DNA of 64,000 bases from Erwinia aphidicola (GTDB taxonomy: Bacteria > Pseudomonadota > Gammaproteobacteria > Enterobacterales > Enterobacteriaceae): NCBI RefSeq assembly GCF_014773485.1, contig NZ_JACXBP010000011.1:60611-124610 (forward strand), written 5' to 3'. Positions within the stretch are counted from its first letter, which is position 1, and each line of letters starts with the position of its first letter. The notes under the pieces are model-generated. The model was not told where the DNA came from. It saw only the letters and a program-made list of their open reading frames with translations, and ran no database searches. Positions 18,100 through 27,105 of the stretch are shown here, in pieces. Both the position numbers and the translations under genes were made by a program.

Positions 18100-18876
18100 A
18101 TGAGCGTACGTCAGAAACTGTCGGTAGTGATGATAGCCAAAAACGCGGCCGAGCTGCTGCCTGAATGTCTTGAGTCCGTTAGCTGGGCGGATGAAATTAT
18201 CGTACTCGACTCCGGCAGCAGCGACGCCACCGCGGCCATTGCCGAACGGCACGGCGCGCGGGTTTATCACTCCAGCGAGTGGCACGGCTACGGCAAACAG
18301 CGCCAGCTGGCACAGAGCTACGCCAGCCATCCGATGATTTTAACCCTCGACAGCGATGAGCGCGTCACGCCTGAACTGCAGCACGCCATTGAACAAGTGC
18401 TGCAGCAGCCCGCTTCAGACAGCGTCTACAGCATCGCCCGGCGCAACCTGTTTCTCGGGCGCTTTATGCGCCACAGCGGCTGGTATCCCGACCGCGTCAC
18501 CCGCCTCTATCCACGCCACTACCGTTACAACGACAACCAGGTGCATGAGTCGCTGGAAACATCCGGCAAGCGCGCCACGCCGCTCAAGGGCGACCTGCTG
18601 CATCTGACCTGCCGGGATTTTTCTGCCTTCCAGTGGAAGCAGTTTGCCTACGCGGAAGCCTGGGCTAAACAGCGTCACCAGCAGGGTAAGCGCTGTGGGA
18701 TTGCCGCCATTTTCGGCCATACCTTCGGGGCATTTTTCAAAACGCTGGTGCTGCGCGCAGGTTTTCTTGATGGTAAGCAGGGATGGCTGTTGGCGGTGGT
18801 CAACGCACAGTATACTTTTAACAAATACGCGGCCCTCTGGGCTCTGAATCACGCATCCAGGAAGGGCAGACTATGA
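18100..18876 (+). CDS. waaE: LPS core beta-1,4-glucosyltransferase WaaE
   Basis: Family-2 glycosyltransferase that adds glucose to inner-core heptose I in Klebsiella, Serratia and Erwinia; also called KdtX. The GT-A motifs are LSVVMIAKNAAELLPECLES, VLDSGSSDATAA and ILTLDSDERVTPEL (DxD-like), with YNDNQVHESL further on. It is 258 residues long. The ATG follows the waaA stop without a gap and the stop overlaps coaD, as in those genera. E. coli K-12 lacks this gene, so it supports an Erwinia-type core. Confidence 0.92.
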   Translation: MSVRQKLSVVMIAKNAAELLPECLESVSWADEIIVLDSGSSDATAAIAERHGARVYHSSEWHGYGKQRQLAQSYASHPMILTLDSDERVTPELQHAIEQVLQQPASDSVYSIARRNLFLGRFMRHSGWYPDRVTRLYPRHYRYNDNQVHESLETSGKRATPLKGDLLHLTCRDFSAFQWKQFAYAEAWAKQRHQQGKRCGIAAIFGHTFGAFFKTLVLRAGFLDGKQGWLLAVVNAQYTFNKYAALWALNHASRKGRL

Positions 18877-19349
18877 GCACCAAAGCCATCTACCCCGGCA
18901 CCTTTGATCCGATGACTAACGGCCACCTTGATATCGTGTCCCGCGCGGCCCTGATGTTTGACAGCATCGTGCTGGCCGTTGCCGCCAGTCCGAGCAAAAA
19001 ACCGCTGTTTTCCCTTGAGGAGCGCGTGGCGCTGGCGACCGAGGTGGTCGCGCATCTGCCAAATGTGGCAGTGGTGGGGTTTAGCGACCTGATGGCGAAC
19101 TTTGCTAAAGCGCAGCAGGCGAATGTCCTGGTGCGCGGCCTGCGCGCCGTCTCCGACTTCGAATACGAGCTGCAGCTGGCGCATATGAACCGCCACCTGC
19201 TGCCGACGCTGGAAAGCGTTTTCCTGATGCCTTCCGAACAGTACTCGTTTATCTCATCGTCCCTGATGAAAGAGGTGGCGCGCCACGGTGGTGAAGTGCA
19301 GGCGTTCCTGCCAGCGCCGGTATATCAGGCGCTGAAAACCAAACTCTGA
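18873..19349 (+). CDS. coaD: Phosphopantetheine adenylyltransferase
   Basis: Fourth step of coenzyme A synthesis: adenylates 4'-phosphopantetheine to dephospho-CoA in the cytoplasm. It is a nucleotidyltransferase fold with GTFDPMTNGHLDI (T/HxGH motif) at residues 9-21 and PSEQYSFISSSLMKEVA carrying the ISSSxxKE motif. It is 158 residues (E. coli 159). Its ATG overlaps the waaE stop (ATGA). It is convergent with mutM, two bases apart. Confidence 0.98.
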   Translation: MSTKAIYPGTFDPMTNGHLDIVSRAALMFDSIVLAVAASPSKKPLFSLEERVALATEVVAHLPNVAVVGFSDLMANFAKAQQANVLVRGLRAVSDFEYELQLAHMNRHLLPTLESVFLMPSEQYSFISSSLMKEVARHGGEVQAFLPAPVYQALKTKL

Positions 19350-19351
19350 GA

Positions 19352-20161
19352 TTACTTCTGGCAGCGGCGGCAGAAGAAGGTGCTGCGCTGCCCGTGCTTG
19401 CTGATTTCAATCGGCGTACCGCACGCTCTGCACGGCTCCCCTGCCCGACCATAAACCTGCAGCTCCTGAGCAAAATAGCCCGGCTTGCCGTCGCTTTGTA
19501 AAAAGTCGCGCAGCGTGGTGCCGCCCTGCTCAATCGAACGCAGCAGCACCGCCTTGATGGTGCGGACCAGCAGCGCGGTATCGGCTTCGCTCAGTTCCAT
19601 TGCCGGACGATCGGGCAGGATCCCAGCGACAAACAGCGATTCGCTGGCGTAGATGTTGCCCACCCCCACCACTATCTTGTTGTCCATCAGCCACGGTTTT
19701 ACCGCCGTGCGTTTGCCGCGTGATTTTTCAAACAGATACTGCGCGGAAAAGTCATCGCTCAACGGTTCTGGCCCGAGGTGGGAGAGTACCGAGCTGGCCG
19801 TCAGATCCGGGCTCCACAGCCAGGCGCCAAAGCGGCGCGGGTCGGTATAACGCAGCACTTTGCCATTGCTCATCACCAGGTCGACGTGGTCATGCTTCGC
19901 CGCAGGTAGCTCCTCCGGCAGCACGCGCAGGCTGCCCGACATACCGAGGTGGATGATGATCCAGCCCGTCGGCAGCTCCAGCAGCAGATATTTAGCCCGG
20001 CGCTGAACGCTGAGGACCGGCTGGTCGCTTAGCGCGTGGATCTCCTGTGACACCGGCCAGCGCAGGCGTGAATTTCGCACCACCGCATGCAGAATAGTGG
20101 CGCCAACCAGGTACGGTTCGATCCCGCGTCGGCTGGTTTCTACCTCGGGTAACTCTGGCAT
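19352..20161 (-). CDS. mutM: Formamidopyrimidine-DNA glycosylase
   Basis: Base-excision repair enzyme that removes 8-oxoguanine and formamidopyrimidines and cleaves the strand (AP lyase). The mature N-terminus is PELPEVETSRRG with catalytic Pro2 and Glu3. The helix-two-turn-helix region holds VVGVGNIYASESLF, and the C-terminal zinc finger has Cys pairs CRACGTP...FFCRRCQK. At 269 residues it has the E. coli length. The ATG at 20161 has GGAGG upstream. It lies downstream of rpmG beyond a terminator. Confidence 0.98.
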   Translation of the reverse strand: MPELPEVETSRRGIEPYLVGATILHAVVRNSRLRWPVSQEIHALSDQPVLSVQRRAKYLLLELPTGWIIIHLGMSGSLRVLPEELPAAKHDHVDLVMSNGKVLRYTDPRRFGAWLWSPDLTASSVLSHLGPEPLSDDFSAQYLFEKSRGKRTAVKPWLMDNKIVVGVGNIYASESLFVAGILPDRPAMELSEADTALLVRTIKAVLLRSIEQGGTTLRDFLQSDGKPGYFAQELQVYGRAGEPCRACGTPIEISKHGQRSTFFCRRCQK

Positions 20162-20224
20162 ATTCTCGCCTCCGTTGCTGTTTGGTCACCTGCGATGCCG
20201 CATAGTATTACAGACCCGCAGAAA

Positions 20225-20253
20225 CAAAAAAACCCGGCCGAAGCCGGGTTTTT
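20225..20253. terminator. Terminator between rpmG and mutM
   Basis: Stem AACCCGGC (20231-20238), loop CGAA, stem GCCGGGTT (20243-20250), with A-rich sequence on the left and T-rich on the right. Read on the minus strand it ends the rpmB-rpmG transcript; it can work in both directions. Confidence 0.85.
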
Positions 20254-20268
20254 ATCCACTGAGATTAA

Positions 20269-20439
<171 letters not shown>

Positions 20440-20453
20440 TCAGTTCCTTTACC

Positions 20454-20690
20454 TTAGTACTTCTCACCACGGGTACGCAGATCGGCCAGAACCGTCTCAA
20501 TACCCTTTTTATCAATTACGCGCATGCCTTTGGCAGTTACGCGCAGTGTAACGAAGCGCTTTTCGCTCTCAACCCAAAAACGGTGAGAGTGCAGGTTCGG
20601 CAGGAAACGGCGTTTCGTCGCGTTCATTGCGTGGGAACGGTTGTTACCCGTCACCGGACGCTTGCCAGTTACTTGGCAGACTCGTGACAT
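20454..20690 (-). CDS. rpmB: 50S ribosomal protein L28
   Basis: Protein of the large ribosomal subunit, 78 residues, beginning MSRVCQVTGKRPVTGNNRSH and ending RTRGEKY, matching E. coli L28 in length and composition. It is the first gene of rpmB-rpmG. The 298-base stretch upstream (20691-20988), between the radC stop and this start, should hold its promoter; I see no further gene there. Confidence 0.98.
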   Translation of the reverse strand: MSRVCQVTGKRPVTGNNRSHAMNATKRRFLPNLHSHRFWVESEKRFVTLRVTAKGMRVIDKKGIETVLADLRTRGEKY

Positions 20691-20988
20691 GTCTATTCTC
20701 CAAAAATCAAATCAGCTCGAGCTTTAAAAATAAGGTTTTAGCCGCCTCGTCAGGCTTATAGCCCATCCAGGCGAGTTCTATGTGAACCCGCTGAGCAGGC
20801 CCAAAACGCCAAACCCGAGATTCTCAAAGGTGGCGTAGTATACGCCCTGTGGCGCGAGTGCTCAAGCCCCGTACAGATAAAGATCCCTCTGGATCGCGTA
20901 CAATTGTCTTATCTGCACGGGATTTGTTCGCTTTAGCTGCTGTAAAACCTCAGGTAAAGCAAAAAAAGGCTAAATTACAGGCTGGCGC

Positions 20989-21672
20989 TCACAGCCATCC
21001 GCGTTCGGCAAATGAGACGTACTCCTCCCGGCCGAGCACAAAGTGGTCGAGCACCCGAATGTGCATAAGAGTGCAGGCACTCACTATTTGCTGCGTAATA
21101 TTGCGGTCGGCCCGGCTGGGCTCAGCCACGCCGGACGGGTGATTATGTGCCAGAATCACTGCACCTGCATTGCGTTTCAACGCTTCACGCACAATTTCCC
21201 GCGGGTGAACCTCCACGCTGTTCAGGGTGCCGCTGAACATTTCGCTGGTGTAGATCACCCGGTGCTGATTATCCAGAAAGATCACCTGAAAAATCTCCCT
21301 TTCTTTATCCCCAAGCGAACTGCGTAAGAAATCCAGCACCTCGGTAGAACTATCAACCACACGGTTTTCCACCGATTCCCGGCAGGCATGGCAGCGCTTT
21401 GCCAGCTCCGCTATCGCCTTGAGCTGGGAATATTTCGCTAATCCGATGCCATGGATGGCCTGCAATTTTTTCGCGGGCGCATTCATCAGCTGATAGAGAG
21501 AACCGAACTCGACCAGCAGCCGCTGTGCCAGCGCCATCACAGACATCTCTCTGGTACCGATGCGCAGAAAAATCGCTAATAGTTCGCTATCACTAAGCGT
21601 GGCCACCCCAAATTTATCCAGCTTTTCACGCGGAGGCATCCCCGGCTCCTGCCACCCGTTGGTTTTGCTCAT
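20989..21672 (-). CDS. radC: RadC/YicR JAB-domain protein
   Basis: Protein of the RadC family (JAB1/MPN metalloprotease fold); a true DNA-repair role is doubtful and the function is unsettled. It has a helix-hairpin-helix region near 65-85 (AIHGIGLAKYSQLKAI), then the metal site: Glu in HPREIVREALK, HNHPSG and a downstream Asp (the EHxHxxSxxD-type pattern). The frame extends to 21711. I prefer the ATG at 21672, which has GGGAG six bases before it, giving 227 residues. It is divergent from coaBC. Confidence 0.9.
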   Translation of the reverse strand: MSKTNGWQEPGMPPREKLDKFGVATLSDSELLAIFLRIGTREMSVMALAQRLLVEFGSLYQLMNAPAKKLQAIHGIGLAKYSQLKAIAELAKRCHACRESVENRVVDSSTEVLDFLRSSLGDKEREIFQVIFLDNQHRVIYTSEMFSGTLNSVEVHPREIVREALKRNAGAVILAHNHPSGVAEPSRADRNITQQIVSACTLMHIRVLDHFVLGREEYVSFAERGWL

Positions 21673-21863
21673 CGTTTGCTCCCTCTTCCTGAAGTGCAGA
21701 AAGCATGGCATTATATACAGTAGTTTTCTATGGCGATGTGCTGACTTTACGAGACGGCTCGCAAAGGTGGCGAGGTGCGAAATAGTCAGCCAGACGGAGT
21801 GTGGTAAAATGTTTCTCTTGTGGCGCGAATAGCGCCAGCAGGCTTAACAGAAGGCGACAGCAA

Positions 21864-23078
21864 ATGATGGAATTAACCGGGAAACGTATTGTTCTGGGCG
21901 TCAGCGGGGGTATTGCCGCGTATAAAGCCCCCGAGCTGGTGCGCCGCCTGCGCGACCGAGGCGCGGAAGTGCGCGTGGTCATGACCGACGCGGCAAAAGC
22001 GTTTATTACCCCGCTCAGCCTTCAGGCCGTTTCCGGTTATCCGGTCTCTGATGATTTGCTCGACCCGGCAGCAGAAGCGGCAATGGGCCATATCGAACTC
22101 GGCAAGTGGGCCGAGTTGGTGATTCTGGCACCTGCCACCGCTGACCTGATTGCCCGCGTGGCGGCAGGGATGGCTAACGACCTGGTGACCACCATTTGCC
22201 TGGCCTCTGCGGCACCGCTGGCCGTGGTCCCGGCGATGAATCAGCAGATGTACCGCGCCCTGCCTACCCAGCACAATTTGCAGGTGTTGGCCCAGCGTGG
22301 GGTGATGATCTGGGGGCCGGACAGCGGCAGCCAGGCCTGTGGTGATATCGGGCCGGGGCGCATGCTCGACCCGCTGGCGATTGTTAACTATGCGGTGAGC
22401 TGGGCCGCCCCCGTTAACGATCTGCAACATCTCAACCTTATGATCACCGCCGGCCCGACGCGGGAAGCGCTCGACCCGGTGCGCTTTATCAGTAATCACA
22501 GCTCGGGGAAAATGGGCTTTGCCATCGCCGCTGCGGCCGCAAAACGCGGCGCCCGCGTTACGCTGGTTGCCGGGCCGGTAGAGCTGCCGACCCCGGCGGG
22601 CGTCACGCGGGTGGATGTGGTCAGCGCACTGGAGATGCAGCAGGCAGTGATGGACCAGGCAGCAAGCCAGCAGATCTTTATCGGCTGTGCGGCCGTGGGC
22701 GACTACCGCGCGGTGGCCATTGCTGAGGAAAAAATCAAAAAACAGGGTGAAGAAATTACCCTGAAAATGGTGAAAAACCCTGATATTGTCGCCGGCGTGG
22801 CGGCGATGCAGGAACACCGTCCCTTTGTCGTAGGATTTGCCGCTGAAACCCAGAATGTGGAAGAATACGCGCAACAAAAACGCGTGCGCAAGAATCTGGA
22901 CATGATCTGCGCTAACGATGTTGCCAAAGCCGGGCAGGGTTTCAAAAGCGATACCAATGCTCTTCACCTTTTTTGGCAGGAGGGAGAAAAAGTCTTACCG
23001 CTCAGCGATAAGTCACTCCTTGGCCAACAGTTACTAGACGAGATTGTCAGCCGTTATGATGAAAAAAATCGACGTTAA
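21864..23078 (+). CDS. coaBC: Bifunctional phosphopantothenoylcysteine decarboxylase/synthetase
   Basis: Coenzyme A synthesis: CoaB joins cysteine to 4'-phosphopantothenate, and CoaC decarboxylates the product with FMN. The CoaC part is residues 1-190 (VLGVSGGIAAYKAPELVRRL; PAMNQQMY; GPGRMLDP). The CoaB part is 190-404 (ITAGPTREALDPVRFISNHSSGKMG; KKQGEEITLKMVKNPDI). The open frame starts earlier at 21801, but the ATG at 21864 with AAGG upstream matches the family start. The alternative is the next ATG. It overlaps dut by 23 bases. The older name is dfp. Confidence 0.97.
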   Translation: MMELTGKRIVLGVSGGIAAYKAPELVRRLRDRGAEVRVVMTDAAKAFITPLSLQAVSGYPVSDDLLDPAAEAAMGHIELGKWAELVILAPATADLIARVAAGMANDLVTTICLASAAPLAVVPAMNQQMYRALPTQHNLQVLAQRGVMIWGPDSGSQACGDIGPGRMLDPLAIVNYAVSWAAPVNDLQHLNLMITAGPTREALDPVRFISNHSSGKMGFAIAAAAAKRGARVTLVAGPVELPTPAGVTRVDVVSALEMQQAVMDQAASQQIFIGCAAVGDYRAVAIAEEKIKKQGEEITLKMVKNPDIVAGVAAMQEHRPFVVGFAAETQNVEEYAQQKRVRKNLDMICANDVAKAGQGFKSDTNALHLFWQEGEKVLPLSDKSLLGQQLLDEIVSRYDEKNRR

Positions 23079-23514
23079 AATCCTGGATGCGCGCGTAGGC
23101 AGCGATTTCCCGTTACCTACCTATGCCACCTCCGGTTCCGCCGGGCTGGATCTGCGCGCCTGCCTGGATGAAGCATTCGTACTGAATCCGGGTGCCACCA
23201 CGCTGGTACCCACCGGCCTGGCTATTCATATCGCCGATCCTGAACTGGCCGCGGTGATCTTGCCGCGCTCTGGCCTTGGCCATAAACACGGCGTGGTTCT
23301 GGGCAATCTGGTTGGCCTGATTGACTCTGATTATCAGGGGCAGCTGATGGTTTCCGTCTGGAACCGCGGGCAGGACTCCTTTACTATCGAGCCTGGCGAA
23401 CGTATCGCTCAGATGGTGTTCGTGCCGGTGGTACAGGCTGAATTCAATCTGGTGAACGACTTCGACGCCAGCGTACGTGGCGAAGGTGGTTTCGGTCACT
23501 CCGGCCGCCAGTAA
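23056..23514 (+). CDS. dut: dUTP diphosphatase
   Basis: Hydrolyses dUTP to dUMP, keeping uracil out of DNA and supplying thymidylate synthesis. It is a trimeric dUTPase with motif 1 SAGLDLRA, motif 2 PRSGLGHKHG, motif 3 GLIDSDYQGQLMVSVWN, motif 4 GERIAQMVFVPV and the C-terminal RGEGGFGHSGR that closes over the site. The ATG at 23056 gives MMKKIDVKIL and 152 residues, as in E. coli. It is translationally linked to coaBC, whose end it overlaps. Confidence 0.98.
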   Translation: MMKKIDVKILDARVGSDFPLPTYATSGSAGLDLRACLDEAFVLNPGATTLVPTGLAIHIADPELAAVILPRSGLGHKHGVVLGNLVGLIDSDYQGQLMVSVWNRGQDSFTIEPGERIAQMVFVPVVQAEFNLVNDFDASVRGEGGFGHSGRQ

Positions 23515-23557
23515 CTCTCCACCGCTCCGTAACGAACGATAAGCTGATTTTTTTCTT

Positions 23558-23577
23558 CCGTGAGCCTTTGCTCACGG
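23558..23577. promoter_or_regulatory. Hairpin in dut-slmA spacer
   Basis: A perfect 8-bp stem CCGTGAGC-CTTT-GCTCACGG lies in the 118-base gap between dut and slmA. A second short stem, GGGCATTTGCCC, follows. There is no T-run after either, so this looks like leader or processing structure and not a terminator. Confidence 0.4.
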
Positions 23578-23632
23578 ACGTTGCGTGGGCATTTGCCCGT
23601 TTATGGTGATGTTCTCAGGGGTCTTTTAAGGC

Positions 23633-24229
23633 ATGGCAGAAAAAAAGAGTGCGAAAAGGAATCGTCGCGAAGAAATCCTGCAGGCACTGGCGCAGATGCT
23701 GGAATCCAGCGATGGCAGCCAGCGCATCACGACCGCCAAGCTGGCGGCGAATGTTGGGGTATCAGAAGCGGCTCTTTACCGGCATTTTCCCAGCAAAACC
23801 AAGATGTTTGACAGCCTGATCGAATTTATTGAAGACAGCCTGATTACGCGCATCAATCTGATACTGAAGGACGAGAAAGAGACGCTGCCGCGTCTGCGTC
23901 TGATTACCCAGTTAATTCTGGGCTTTGGTGAGCGTAATCCAGGTTTAACGCGCATTCTGACCGGTCATGCGCTGATGTTCGAACAGGATCGTTTGCAGGG
24001 GCGGATTAATCAGCTGTTCGAACGCATTGAGGTGCAGCTGCGCCTGGTGATGCGCGAAAAGAAAATTCGTGAGGGTGAAGGTTTTGCCACCGATGAGGCA
24101 CTGCTGGCCAGCCAGCTGCTGGCGTTCTGCGAAGGGCTGCTGTCGCGCTTTGTGCGTTCAGAGTTCCGTTATCGTCCGACCGTTGACTTCGACGTGCGCT
24201 GGCCGCTGCTGGCCGCTCAGCTGGTGTGA
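23633..24229 (+). CDS. slmA: Nucleoid occlusion factor SlmA
   Basis: DNA-bound inhibitor of FtsZ ring assembly over the nucleoid. It is a TetR-type protein with a helix-turn-helix (about residues 25-55: RITTAKLAANVGVSEAALYRHF). The C-terminal domain includes the helix that contacts FtsZ. At 198 residues it has the E. coli length. The third gene of the coaBC-dut-slmA group, it is convergent with pyrE across a small palindrome. Confidence 0.97.
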   Translation: MAEKKSAKRNRREEILQALAQMLESSDGSQRITTAKLAANVGVSEAALYRHFPSKTKMFDSLIEFIEDSLITRINLILKDEKETLPRLRLITQLILGFGERNPGLTRILTGHALMFEQDRLQGRINQLFERIEVQLRLVMREKKIREGEGFATDEALLASQLLAFCEGLLSRFVRSEFRYRPTVDFDVRWPLLAAQLV

Positions 24230-24248
24230 CATTGTGGGTTGATCATAA

Positions 24249-24275
24249 GGGCCGATCGAAAAAGAAGATCGGCCC
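24249..24275. repeat. Intergenic palindromic element, copy 3
   Basis: Perfect 9-bp arms GGGCCGATC (24249-24257) and GATCGGCCC (24267-24275) around GAAAAAGAA, followed by CTACA, between convergent slmA and pyrE. The right end, GATCGGCCCCTAC, is shared in form with the copies near 3,172 and 57,455. It may also end transcription, but lacks a T-run. Confidence 0.65.
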
Positions 24276-24287
24276 CTACAGAAACGC

Positions 24288-24929
24288 TTAAATACCAAAC
24301 TCGCTGCGGTACTCGCGCACCGCCACCAGGTGGTCGGCCAGTTCCGGCTTCTCTTCCAGATAGGCAATCAGCTCTTTCAGCGTGATAATTGAAATCACCT
24401 TGCAGCCGTAATCGCGCTCCACTTCCTGAATCGCAGAAATCGCCCCGCGCCCGCGTTCCTGGCGGTCTAACGAAATCAGCACGCCTGCCAGCGTGGCATT
24501 GTTTGCCGCGATGATCTCCATCGACTCACGGATGGCCGTCCCCGCGGTGATCACGTCATCCACCAGCATAATTTTTCCCTGCAGCGGGCTGCCCACCAGC
24601 GTGCCGCCTTCGCCGTGATCTTTGGCTTCCTTACGGTTAAAGCAGTAAGGGACATCGCGGTCGTGGTGATCGGCCAGCGCCACCACGGTGGTGGTAGCAA
24701 TCGGAATACCTTTGTAGGCCGGGCCAAACACCAGGTCGAAATCAATACCGGAATCGACCAGCGCCTGAGCGTAGAAACGGCCCAGCAGAGCAAGATCGCG
24801 CCCGGTATTGAACAGGCCTGCGTTAAAGAAATAAGGGCTTTTGCGCCCTGATTTCAGCGTGAACTCACCAAACTTCAGCACCTGCTTGTTGATGGCGAAT
24901 TCGATAAATTGGCGCTGCCAGGCTTTCAT
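24288..24929 (-). CDS. pyrE: Orotate phosphoribosyltransferase
   Basis: Pyrimidine synthesis: joins orotate to PRPP to give orotidine 5'-phosphate. It is a type-I phosphoribosyltransferase with the PRPP motif MLVDDVITAGTAIRE near 120-134 and the flexible-loop lysines in CFNRKEAKDHGEGG. At 213 residues it has the E. coli length. The ATG at 24929 has GAGGAA upstream. It is second in the rph-pyrE operon behind the attenuator hairpin at 24960-24979. Confidence 0.98.
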   Translation of the reverse strand: MKAWQRQFIEFAINKQVLKFGEFTLKSGRKSPYFFNAGLFNTGRDLALLGRFYAQALVDSGIDFDLVFGPAYKGIPIATTTVVALADHHDRDVPYCFNRKEAKDHGEGGTLVGSPLQGKIMLVDDVITAGTAIRESMEIIAANNATLAGVLISLDRQERGRGAISAIQEVERDYGCKVISIITLKELIAYLEEKPELADHLVAVREYRSEFGI

Positions 24930-24954
24930 GTCGTGTTCCTCAATTTTCAGGCAA

Positions 24955-24979
24955 GAAAAAGGCGACTGCGAAGTCGCCT
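24955..24979 (-). terminator. pyrE attenuator
   Basis: Stem AGGCGACT/AGTCGCCT with loop GCGA (24960-24979), followed on the minus strand by TTTTTC. It lies just after the rph stop codon (24987) and before pyrE. In E. coli the equivalent hairpin is the UTP-sensitive attenuator, in which coupled translation of rph lets polymerase read into pyrE when UTP is low. The same layout is seen here. Confidence 0.9.
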
Positions 24980-24986
24980 GAAAAAT

Positions 24987-25703
24987 TTAGTTGGATAACG
25001 CCGCTTTCTGCGCCGCGACCAGGATATCAATACCGCCTCGCGCCAGCGCCAGCAGCTTGAGCAGCTCGTCGTGGCTGAACGGTTCGCCTTCTGCGGTGCC
25101 CTGCACCTCAATCATGCGGCCATCTTCGGTCATCACCACGTTCATATCGGTTTCCGCCGCGGAGTCTTCCACGTACTCGAGGTCGCACAGCGCTTCGCCA
25201 TTAACGATACCGACGGAAATCGCCGCGACCATGCCTTTCATCGGGTTGGCTTTCAGCTTACCGATGGCGACCAGATGATTCAGGGCATCGGCCAGCGCCA
25301 CACAGGCGCCGGTGATGGATGCGGTACGGGTACCGCCATCTGCCTGCAGCACATCGCAGTCGAGGGTAATGGTAAATTCACCCAGCGCTTTCAGGTCAAT
25401 TGCTGCACGCAGCGAGCGGGCGATCAGACGCTGGATCTCCAGCGTGCGTCCGCCCTGCTTACCTTTAGCCGCTTCACGCGCGTTACGGCTGTGGGTCGCG
25501 CGTGGCAGCATGCCGTATTCGGCGGTGACCCAACCCTGGCCCTGACCTTTCAGAAAGCGCGGCACGCCTTCATCAATGGTGGCAGTACACAGCACTTTGG
25601 TATCACCGAATTCAACCAGCACAGAGCCTTCTGCATGTTTGGTGTAATGACGGGTCAGGGTGACGGGGCGCACCTGCTGTGCGCTACGGCCTGATGGACG
25701 CAT
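24987..25703 (-). CDS. rph: Ribonuclease PH
   Basis: Phosphorolytic 3'-5' exoribonuclease that trims tRNA 3' ends. It begins MRPSGRSAQQVRPVTLTRHY and has the conserved RATHSRNAREAAKGKQGGRT loop and LDCDVLQADGGTRTASITGA. It is 238 residues long and intact, unlike the frameshifted rph of E. coli K-12. It leads the rph-pyrE operon, where its translation up to the end governs the attenuator. Confidence 0.98.
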   Translation of the reverse strand: MRPSGRSAQQVRPVTLTRHYTKHAEGSVLVEFGDTKVLCTATIDEGVPRFLKGQGQGWVTAEYGMLPRATHSRNAREAAKGKQGGRTLEIQRLIARSLRAAIDLKALGEFTITLDCDVLQADGGTRTASITGACVALADALNHLVAIGKLKANPMKGMVAAISVGIVNGEALCDLEYVEDSAAETDMNVVMTEDGRMIEVQGTAEGEPFSHDELLKLLALARGGIDILVAAQKAALSN

Positions 25704-25912
25704 AGTATCTCTCCGGCTAGCTAAACATTATTGACCGCGCATTATACGGATTTCGCGGGGGAATGCCTAACGCGCTGGAAATGACCGCGCGGGTTATGCA
25801 AAACGCCGCTATTTAAGCACTAAAACAGCAAGATAGTCGGCGGCAGGATGTAAAAACGCCGTAAATGTGGCTAAATACGTCTCTTTTCTTCTCCCGCATA
25901 CCGGACTTTTGT

Positions 25913-27097
25913 ATGACCTCTGTTTTCCATTTTATTTTAGCGCTGGTGGTCATTGGCTGCCTGGCGCTGCTGTTCAGCAACGATCGTCGCAAAATCCGCC
26001 CGCGCGTGCTGCTACAGCTGGTGGTCATTGAAGCGCTACTGGCCTGGTTCTTCCTGCACGCCTCCGCCGGGTTGAGCATCGTCACCGCCTTTTCCGGCTT
26101 CTTCGAAGTGCTGCTGAAGTACGCGGCTCAGGGCACCGATTTTGTTTTCGGCGGCATGGCAGCGCAGGGCATGGCGTTTATCTTCCTCGGCGTGCTTTGC
26201 CCGATTGTTTTTATCTCTGCGCTGATCGGTATTTTGCAGCATGTGAAAATCCTGCCGGTGCTGATTAAAGTGGTCGGCACTGCACTGTCTAAAATCAATG
26301 GCATGGGCAAGCTGGAGTCGTTCAACGCGGTCAGCACGCTAATCCTTGGCCAGTCGGAAAACTTTATCGCTTACAAAGGTATCCTGGCAGAGATTTCCCA
26401 GCGCCGCCTTTACTCTATGGCGGCGGCGGCAATGTCCACCGTTTCGCTGTCGATTGTTGGCGCGTATATGTCGATGATTGAACCGCGCTATGTGGTGGCA
26501 GCGCTGATCCTCAACATGTTCAGCACCTTCATTATTCTGTCGATTATCAACCCGACGCCGATTGGCGACGAGCCGGAAATCCGCCTGGAGAAGCTGCACG
26601 AAGATCAGAGCTTCTTCGAGATGCTCGGCGAATATATTCTTGCCGGTTTCAAAGTGGCGATGATTATTCTGGCGATGCTGATCGGCTTTATTGCGCTGAT
26701 TGCGGCGGTGAATGCACTGTTCTCCACGCTGTTCGGCATCAGCTTCCAGCAGATCCTCGGCTATGTCTTCTGGCCGTTCGCGTGGCTGATTGGCATCCCG
26801 GCTGCGGATGCGCTGCCGGCCGCCAGCATTATGGCCACCAAGCTGGTGACCAACGAATTCGTGGCGATGATTGAGCTGAAGAAGATTGCGGCTGAGCTGT
26901 CTCCGCGCGGGCTGGGGATCCTGTCGGTATTCCTCGTCTCCTTCGCCAACTTTGCCTCTATCGGCATCGTCGCCGGGGCAATCAAAGGGCTGAACGAGCA
27001 TCAGGGCAACGTGGTGTCGCGCTTCGGTCTGAAGCTGATCTACGGCTCGACCCTGGTCAGCCTGCTGTCGGCAGCCTTCGCCGGTCTGGTTCTGTAA
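25913..27097 (+). CDS. NupC-type nucleoside:proton symporter
   Basis: Inner-membrane concentrative nucleoside transporter (CNT family) that imports nucleosides with protons. It is rich in membrane helices. Diagnostic stretches are CPIVFISALIGILQHVKILP, KINGMGKLESFNAVSTLILG, GQSENFIAYKG and SIMATKLVTNEFVAM. The frame opens at 25865, but the ATG at 25913 gives MTSVFHFILALVV, the NupC-like start, and 394 residues (E. coli NupC 400). It sits between rph and yicC, which are adjacent in E. coli, so it is an insertion relative to that order. It could be a nupC paralogue; nucleoside specificity is unknown. Confidence 0.9.
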   Translation: MTSVFHFILALVVIGCLALLFSNDRRKIRPRVLLQLVVIEALLAWFFLHASAGLSIVTAFSGFFEVLLKYAAQGTDFVFGGMAAQGMAFIFLGVLCPIVFISALIGILQHVKILPVLIKVVGTALSKINGMGKLESFNAVSTLILGQSENFIAYKGILAEISQRRLYSMAAAAMSTVSLSIVGAYMSMIEPRYVVAALILNMFSTFIILSIINPTPIGDEPEIRLEKLHEDQSFFEMLGEYILAGFKVAMIILAMLIGFIALIAAVNALFSTLFGISFQQILGYVFWPFAWLIGIPAADALPAASIMATKLVTNEFVAMIELKKIAAELSPRGLGILSVFLVSFANFASIGIVAGAIKGLNEHQGNVVSRFGLKLIYGSTLVSLLSAAFAGLVL

Positions 27098-27105
27098 ACG
27101 CTATC

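Noticed and set aside
20849..21142. 97-codon plus-strand open frame overlapping the radC end
   Set aside because: The second half is antisense to radC, there is no ribosome site, and no domain is visible; the region is the rpmB upstream spacer.
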